From positions 1-10,378 of the forward strand of contig JAKAYH010000047.1 of NCBI GenBank assembly GCA_021826835.1: a stretch of DNA of 10,378 nt, in the 5' to 3' direction. Made by a program: the position numbers and the translations under genes. Under the pieces are notes generated by a model. It made no database searches. It saw only the letters and a list, made by a program, of their open reading frames with translations, and had not been told where the DNA came from. The stretch's first letter is position 1, and every line of letters starts with the position of its first letter. The DNA comes from Thermoplasmata archaeon (lineage in GTDB: Archaea > Thermoplasmatota > Thermoplasmata > Thermoplasmatales > Thermoplasmataceae). This document shows positions 6,208 through 10,378 of this stretch, piece after piece.

Positions 6208-9200
6208 ATGAAACGCATTAAGAAAAACCTCCAGAATCACCTTATCCTAAACAGGTATATTTGTTCGCTATTCGGCCAAAAGAACATCGACGACTTTAGG
6301 GAATTATTCAAGAACGTTAGAGAAGGTATCAGCGGTCGTAATAAACTATTTTACACAGAAGTCCTTGAAACGTTAAACCTGTCTGAAAGCATCAAAGAAA
6401 AACTTGATCTGTATGATGACAATATCCAGGAATATTTAAAGTACATCAACATGAAAAGAGATCCACAAATTGTCCTCAAACACTTTCAGTATATAGCTAT
6501 CTTGTTTACAGAGATTTATCTTGATAAATATTTCAATCAATTTGATTCATTCTACAAGGAATTCGCGGATTTTGTTTTAAACTTAAATACAGATAAAAAC
6601 AAGGTCGGAGAATATCCATTTCCTGATAAAAAACTACTTAGAAAACTTGCCTTTTGGTCAGCAACTGGTAGTGGAAAAACCATAATCATGCACATAAACA
6701 TCCTACAAATTCAAAAATATAGCACTGAAAAGTACGATAATTTACTTCTGATTACACCCAATGAAAGTTTAACTTTCCAACATGCGAATGAGCTTGATCT
6801 AAGCAGTATAGAGAATAGAAAATTTCTTGCACAGAGGGTACTTGAAGACTGGGAAACTGAAAACCCAGTACAGCTCATCGAAATAACTAAGATAAGGAAT
6901 GAAACTTCCAGTCAGGATGGTAAAACCATTCCGGTTGAATCCTTTGGAGAAAACAATATTGTATTTGTCGACGAGGGACACAAAGGTAATTCCACGGAAG
7001 CAAAAACGTGGAGAAACAATCGTAAAACACTAACAGGGAAGAATGGATTTACTTTTGAGTATAGTGCAACATTCGGTCAGATAACAGACCAGGACGATAC
7101 TTTCAATGAATATGCTTCTTGTATAATATTTGATTATCGATACAAATATTTCTATGAGGATGGCTTTGGAAAGGACTACAGTATTCTGAATTTGCAAAAC
7201 GATGATGAGTACGGAGATGAGTATTTTGCTGGATCATTACTCTCGCTATATGAGCAAAAGACGTACTTTAACAACTATCGCGACAGCATTATGTTGTTTA
7301 ACTTGGAGAACCCCTTAATGATATTTGTTGGTTCAAGCGTCACTGGGAAAAAGAACGAATCTGACATTATTCAGGTAGTAAGATTTTTAGCAAGGTTTGT
7401 TAATGAACGTAACTCATTTTTGAACTTACTAAAAAATATAATAAATGGCCATTCAAACTTAACAGATAGTAATGATGAACCAATTTTCAGGGACAAATTT
7501 CCATATATCAGGGAATTGATAAGTTCCAAAACTAAGACGTTTGAAGAAATTTATGAAGATATACTGAATGTCATTTTCCATGTGAAAACATCCAACACAT
7601 TACAATTCATTGAACTGAAGAATGCTCAGGGGGAAATAGGGTTACGTTTCGATTCTGACTATTTCGGAGTAATAGATATCGGCGATACAAAATCTTTTTT
7701 GAAATTAATCGAATCAGAGGCAGAAGATCGACACTTTAAAATTGGACCAAAGTCAAATTTTGACAAATCACTATTCAGAAAAATTGAAGACGTTGGATCT
7801 CCTATAAATTTCCTCATAGGATCTAAAAAGTTCATTGAAGGTTGGAACTCATACCGGATTTCAGCAATGGGCTTACTTAACATTGGCAAAAGTGAGGGTA
7901 CTCAAATAATCCAGTTATTTGGTAGAGGCGTTAGACTTAGGGGTTTCGATAATCTCCTTAAGAGAAGTTATGCATTGGAACAAGAAAATCTCATTCCATC
8001 TGGTATCAAAATTCCAGATAATTTAAGAATATTGGAAACTCTGAACATATATGGCCTCAATGCTAACTACATGGCCATATTCCGGGAAACTTTAAAGGAA
8101 GAGGGCATAGAAGAGTATGTGCAGATAGATTTAAAAATAAAAGCAAACATACCAAAGATATTTTTATACGTACCCACAATAGCAGAAAGCAAAGAAAGAT
8201 TTGTTGATTCTGTTAATGTCATAGGTTTACAACAAAAAATACCACAGGTAAAGATTGATCTTAGTACTCATATTGACATGCTCGAGTCACAGGAGTACTT
8301 TAAGCAAGTTGCTACCACATCCTTAAAGGAAAACGTTTTGAACACAAATATTATAGAAATGATTGATTTTGACGAGGTCTTCATAGAACTGCTCAAATAC
8401 AAGAGCCTTAAGAGATATTCAAATATTTATTTTTCTAAGGATGACCTCAAAAATGTTTTGTTGTCAAGTAAGTACGGCATTTTATGTAAAAATGAAATAC
8501 TTCAAATAGATATGAATGACACAATTTCGAAGATTTTTAAAATTCAAGAGTATGCTATTCAACTACTCAAGTTGTATCTCGACAAAGTATACAACTTCGA
8601 AAAGTACCATTGGTATCAGGAAAACCTTGAATATGAACCAATATCGGAAGGGGACGATTCCTTTATTCCCAAGGAATACGTTTTTACTGTGAGTGTTAAA
8701 GCAAATTCTCTCGTGAAGGACGTTTTGGACTTTGTCAATAAACTTAAAGTTTTTATTAGGAAAAACTCTATGGATACTGAATCAATATATGAGAAAAACA
8801 CAGTATTTGGCTATAAAATGACTACTAATGTTTTTGAATTCTTTGTACTCAATGTTCACCTCTTTAATCCGATATTATATAAAAATATCAAAGACCTAGA
8901 TTTTGTTAAAATAAGCCCGATCCAGTTGGTAGAAAGTGAAAAGCTATTTGTTAATCGATTAGACGAGTACTTGAAAGACAATGACACTAAACAAAAGTTT
9001 GATAGAGTTTATTTGTTGAGAAATCCTTCCAGAAAAGGTGTTGGTTTCTTTGAAACAAAGAATTTTTATCCAGATTTTATCCTTTGGACAATAAAAGGAA
9101 CCGAACAAACAATATCATTTATTGATCCGAAGGGTCTAGTCATGGTCGATCCTGATGATGAGAAGATCAATCTCTATAAAGAAATTAAAGACATAGAAAA

Positions 9201-9381
9201 TGGACTCACCACCAGAACTGGCTTAAATATTAAACTTAATTCATTCATACTTTCCTTTACAAAGTATGCCATGTTGCCAGACGCGTGGAAGAAGCGGAAA
9301 AAATCAGATTTAATAGATAAAAATGTTCTATTTTTAGAAGATGATGATTTATTTAATCAGCTCTTTAATAAGATTTACTAA
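6208..9381 (+). CDS. res: Type III-like restriction endonuclease subunit (SF2 helicase plus PD...DxK nuclease)
   Basis: This 1057-residue protein has the architecture of type III Res subunits, which use ATP to translocate or slide on DNA after Mod recognises an unmethylated site, then cut. Superfamily 2 motifs are Walker A ATGSGKT (152-158), Walker B DEGH (255-258), motif III SAT (286-288), EGWN of motif V (544-547) and motif VI QLFGRGVR (569-576). Near the C-terminus, PD (955-956) followed by D973-P-K975 forms a PD-x16-DxK nuclease motif in the position expected for Res. An N-terminal domain of about 140 residues (LNRYICSLFG..., later YIAILFTEIYLDKYF) and a middle region of about 370 residues between helicase and nuclease are not recognisable to me. 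Typical Res proteins are about 900-1000 residues, so this one is somewhat large. It follows mod by 7 nt and ends in tandem stops TAA TAG. All key residues are present, so it looks functional. Confidence 0.92.
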   Translation: MKRIKKNLQNHLILNRYICSLFGQKNIDDFRELFKNVREGISGRNKLFYTEVLETLNLSESIKEKLDLYDDNIQEYLKYINMKRDPQIVLKHFQYIAILFTEIYLDKYFNQFDSFYKEFADFVLNLNTDKNKVGEYPFPDKKLLRKLAFWSATGSGKTIIMHINILQIQKYSTEKYDNLLLITPNESLTFQHANELDLSSIENRKFLAQRVLEDWETENPVQLIEITKIRNETSSQDGKTIPVESFGENNIVFVDEGHKGNSTEAKTWRNNRKTLTGKNGFTFEYSATFGQITDQDDTFNEYASCIIFDYRYKYFYEDGFGKDYSILNLQNDDEYGDEYFAGSLLSLYEQKTYFNNYRDSIMLFNLENPLMIFVGSSVTGKKNESDIIQVVRFLARFVNERNSFLNLLKNIINGHSNLTDSNDEPIFRDKFPYIRELISSKTKTFEEIYEDILNVIFHVKTSNTLQFIELKNAQGEIGLRFDSDYFGVIDIGDTKSFLKLIESEAEDRHFKIGPKSNFDKSLFRKIEDVGSPINFLIGSKKFIEGWNSYRISAMGLLNIGKSEGTQIIQLFGRGVRLRGFDNLLKRSYALEQENLIPSGIKIPDNLRILETLNIYGLNANYMAIFRETLKEEGIEEYVQIDLKIKANIPKIFLYVPTIAESKERFVDSVNVIGLQQKIPQVKIDLSTHIDMLESQEYFKQVATTSLKENVLNTNIIEMIDFDEVFIELLKYKSLKRYSNIYFSKDDLKNVLLSSKYGILCKNEILQIDMNDTISKIFKIQEYAIQLLKLYLDKVYNFEKYHWYQENLEYEPISEGDDSFIPKEYVFTVSVKANSLVKDVLDFVNKLKVFIRKNSMDTESIYEKNTVFGYKMTTNVFEFFVLNVHLFNPILYKNIKDLDFVKISPIQLVESEKLFVNRLDEYLKDNDTKQKFDRVYLLRNPSRKGVGFFETKNFYPDFILWTIKGTEQTISFIDPKGLVMVDPDDEKINLYKEIKDIENGLTTRTGLNIKLNSFILSFTKYAMLPDAWKKRKKSDLIDKNVLFLEDDDLFNQLFNKIY

Positions 9382-9716
9382 TAGAGTTTATGGATGATGA
9401 TACCCATAGCATCATCAATCATTTTACCTATTGTTGGCTGCTTTGCATTTCTCTGCAGGTAATCCCACCTTGCCTCAGGAGGAACCCAGAATACTTTTCT
9501 TGATATGTACTCATCTCTATCCTCCGGATCCGAAAAGTCTTCCGCCTGATTTTCAAGCATTGTATGAATCTCGCTGAATGTGTCTGATATATACTTCAGG
9601 AAAATTAAGCCAAGAACAACATGTTTGTATTCTGCAGCATCCATATTGCTCCGCATTTTGTCTGCAGATTTCCATAATTTCTTCTCAAAATCATTGTCAG
9701 AATTTCCATTATTCAT
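9378..9716 (-). pseudogene. hsdM: Truncated type I restriction-modification methyltransferase (HsdM N-terminus only)
   Basis: The 112 residues match the N-terminal helical domain of HsdM: FEKKLWKSADKMRSNMD, AAEYKHVVLGLIFLKYISD, DPEDRDEY, VFWVPPEARWDYL and AKQPTIGKMIDDAM. HsdM is normally about 500 residues or more, with a methyltransferase domain carrying NPPF that begins after this point. Here similarity stops at IDDAM, and only eight unrelated residues (GIIIHKLY) follow before a TAG that overlaps the res stop codon on the other strand. The rest of hsdM, hsdS and hsdR are not in the window. The ATG at 9716 is preferred over a TTG at 9755 because family similarity begins just after it. The stretch is visibly less AT-rich than res. 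It may still be transcribed but cannot methylate DNA. Confidence 0.85.
9390..9422. repeat. Imperfect 12-bp inverted repeat just after the res stop
   Basis: Arms 9390-9401 and 9411-9422 pair at 10 of 12 positions around a 9-nt loop (GATGATGAT against ATCATC-rich sequence). It could form a hairpin at the 3' end of the operon transcript. No long T-run follows, and the right arm encodes the conserved IDDAM of the hsdM remnant, so the symmetry may be partly accidental. Confidence 0.35.
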
Positions 9717-9735
9717 TAAAAATAAATAGGATAAA

Positions 9736-9743
9736 GATATTTT
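9736..9743 (-). promoter_or_regulatory. TATA-like box for a leaderless hsdM transcript
   Basis: On the minus strand AAAATATC begins about 27 nt upstream of the ATG at 9716, the spacing expected when transcription starts at the ATG itself. No Shine-Dalgarno is visible before this ATG. Together this fits a leaderless mRNA, common in several archaea, and suggests that the promoter survived although the gene did not. Confidence 0.35.
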
Positions 9744-9774
9744 AGGCTTTGGCAATTGTTTATAATAAATGCGA

Positions 9775-9794
9775 AAGTATTGTAACTAATACTT
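9775..9794. repeat. Perfect 7-bp inverted repeat (AAGTATT-N6-AATACTT)
   Basis: Arms 9775-9781 and 9788-9794 are exact reverse complements around a 6-nt spacer. The element sits about 59 nt upstream of the hsdM start, between two minus-strand genes. It may be an operator, a transcript-end hairpin of the PEGA gene, or a leftover of a mobile element. AT-rich DNA produces such palindromes by chance fairly often. Confidence 0.45.
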
Positions 9795-9809
9795 CATCAA
9801 AATATGAAA

Positions 9810-9836
9810 GTGGAAATATAGTAATTTAATTTCCAC
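9810..9836. repeat. Perfect 8-bp inverted repeat (GTGGAAAT-N11-ATTTCCAC)
   Basis: Arms 9810-9817 and 9829-9836 are exact reverse complements around an 11-nt AT-rich loop. It lies 15 nt from the previous repeat and includes GC pairs at its base (GTGG/CCAC), which makes chance less likely than for a purely AT palindrome. Its function is unknown; terminator, operator and remnant of a small non-autonomous element are all possible. Confidence 0.5.
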
Positions 9837-9848
9837 AGGAAAAGCCTG
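9836..9848. repeat. Short inverted repeat CAGG-N5-CCTG
   Basis: A 4-bp GC-rich stem with a 5-nt loop shares its first base with the end of the preceding repeat. On its own it is negligible. It is noted because it makes a third consecutive hairpin in 75 nt of a 245-nt non-coding stretch (9717-9961) in which I see no gene or tRNA. Confidence 0.25.
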
Positions 9849-9961
9849 AAAACCAAGTATAAGCTATTACCTCATTAGCAAAATTTAGGTATATTGTGTC
9901 GAATCTGAAGATAAATTTCAACCTATGACGTAAAAGTGAATATTGGTCACAGTAATGATTT

Positions 9962-10378
9962 TTATTGTTTTTTTCTAACAATTCTGTGCTTTACCGGATT
10001 CAAGCATACCGGGCATTTGTCAAAGGTTGCATAATGCCTTGTCCCGCAGTTCTTGCATGTCATAGTCCTTTTGGAATAGGCAAACATGCCGAAAATTGTA
10101 CCTGCTATTATAATGCCAGTTATAAGGTACATTGTACCTATCTTTTTGTCAGAATGGACGGCTTTCTGCAATGATATGTACATTGTCATGTTTCCTTTTA
10201 AATTCACATTATATGTCTTTTCAACATATCCATTTTTGTATATGGCAAGGCTATAATTTCCGGCAGGCAGTGAAAAACTTGCAACTGAGGTGTTTTCAGA
10301 TATTTCTCTGTTGCCCAATTTAATTTCCCAGTCCGTCACAGGGGACTTTATAACAAGTATATATTTTTGGATTGGTAG
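9962..10378 (-). CDS. PEGA-domain membrane protein with C-terminal zinc ribbon (5' end outside the window)
   Basis: 138 C-terminal residues are visible and the frame is open at the right edge; the GTG at 10339 is internal to the PEGA domain and is not the start. The order is a PEGA domain (IKSPVTDWEIKLG..., LPAGNYSLAIYKNGY), a single hydrophobic segment at about visible residues 80-101, then a zinc ribbon with cysteines at 108, 111, 122 and 125 (CxxC-x10-CxxC) and a basic tail. PEGA domains are usually extracellular surface modules named after a Pro-Glu-Gly-Ala motif. The positive residues after the membrane segment put the ribbon in the cytoplasm. The part beyond the edge may hold further PEGA repeats or other extracellular domains. 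Ligand and partners are unknown. It is transcribed towards hsdM but separated from it by 245 nt, so it is probably not part of the defence operon. Confidence 0.8.
   Translation of the reverse strand, partial: LPIQKYILVIKSPVTDWEIKLGNREISENTSVASFSLPAGNYSLAIYKNGYVEKTYNVNLKGNMTMYISLQKAVHSDKKIGTMYLITGIIIAGTIFGMFAYSKRTMTCKNCGTRHYATFDKCPVCLNPVKHRIVRKKQ

Noticed and set aside
330..9381. Assignment to BREX, DISARM or Gabija
   Set aside because: The methyltransferase has type III Mod motif order beside a Res-type subunit, there is no BrxC/PglZ, no DrmA/B pair, and no OLD-like GajA nuclease, so these names do not fit.
9717..9755. Longer hsdM start at the TTG at 9755
   Set aside because: The added residues show no HsdM similarity, and a TATA-like box falls inside this stretch at the right distance from the ATG at 9716.
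9965..10323. Plus-strand open frames opposite the PEGA gene
   Set aside because: They are antisense to a clear PEGA/transmembrane/zinc-ribbon protein, have no recognisable motifs and no good ribosome site.
1..10378. CRISPR array, tRNA or rRNA genes
   Set aside because: No regularly spaced direct repeats are seen, and the only non-coding stretches (216-329 and 9717-9961) are AT-rich with no cloverleaf or rRNA-like sequence.

Overview
The window looks archaeal, most likely from a Thermoplasmatales-type organism (Ferroplasma, Acidiplasma or Cuniculiplasma lineage). The basis is AT-rich DNA, heavy use of ATA (Ile) and AGA/AGG (Arg) codons, GGTGA-type Shine-Dalgarno sequences in the operon, TATA-like boxes, a possible leaderless start, and a PEGA/transmembrane/zinc-ribbon protein. 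The lineage is an inference and no marker gene confirms it.

Layout, left to right. (1) Positions 3-215 hold the tail of a DDE transposase that stops before its second catalytic Asp, so it is an IS remnant. (2) Positions 216-329 are an AT-rich promoter region. (3) Positions 330-9381 are a tight plus-strand operon of three large genes. The first is a UvrD/Rep-type helicase fused to a PD-(D/E)XK nuclease. It is split into two frames by an A10 tract that contains the heptamer A_AAA_AAC, and a -1 shift there restores a 930-residue protein. The second is a type III-like DNA methyltransferase (Mod, 1029 aa). The third is a type III-like restriction subunit (Res, 1057 aa) with helicase motifs and a C-terminal PD...DxK nuclease motif. 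The genes are joined by an 11-nt overlap and a 7-nt gap. (4) Abutting the end of res, on the minus strand, is the first ~110 codons of a type I methyltransferase (hsdM) whose remainder is missing. (5) About 245 nt of non-coding DNA follow, with three small inverted repeats. (6) At the right edge is the C-terminal part of a minus-strand PEGA-domain membrane protein with a cytoplasmic zinc ribbon.

My reading is an accessory defence locus. A large type III-like restriction-modification pair is co-transcribed with an AddAB-like helicase-nuclease and sits between debris of a mobile element and of a type I system. A plausible division of labour is that Mod marks host DNA, Res translocates and cuts unmodified DNA, and the helicase-nuclease degrades the cut ends. 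The A10 tract could switch the helicase-nuclease on and off by phase variation, or make two products by ribosomal or transcriptional slippage. It could also be decay or a sequencing error, and the sequence alone cannot decide between these.
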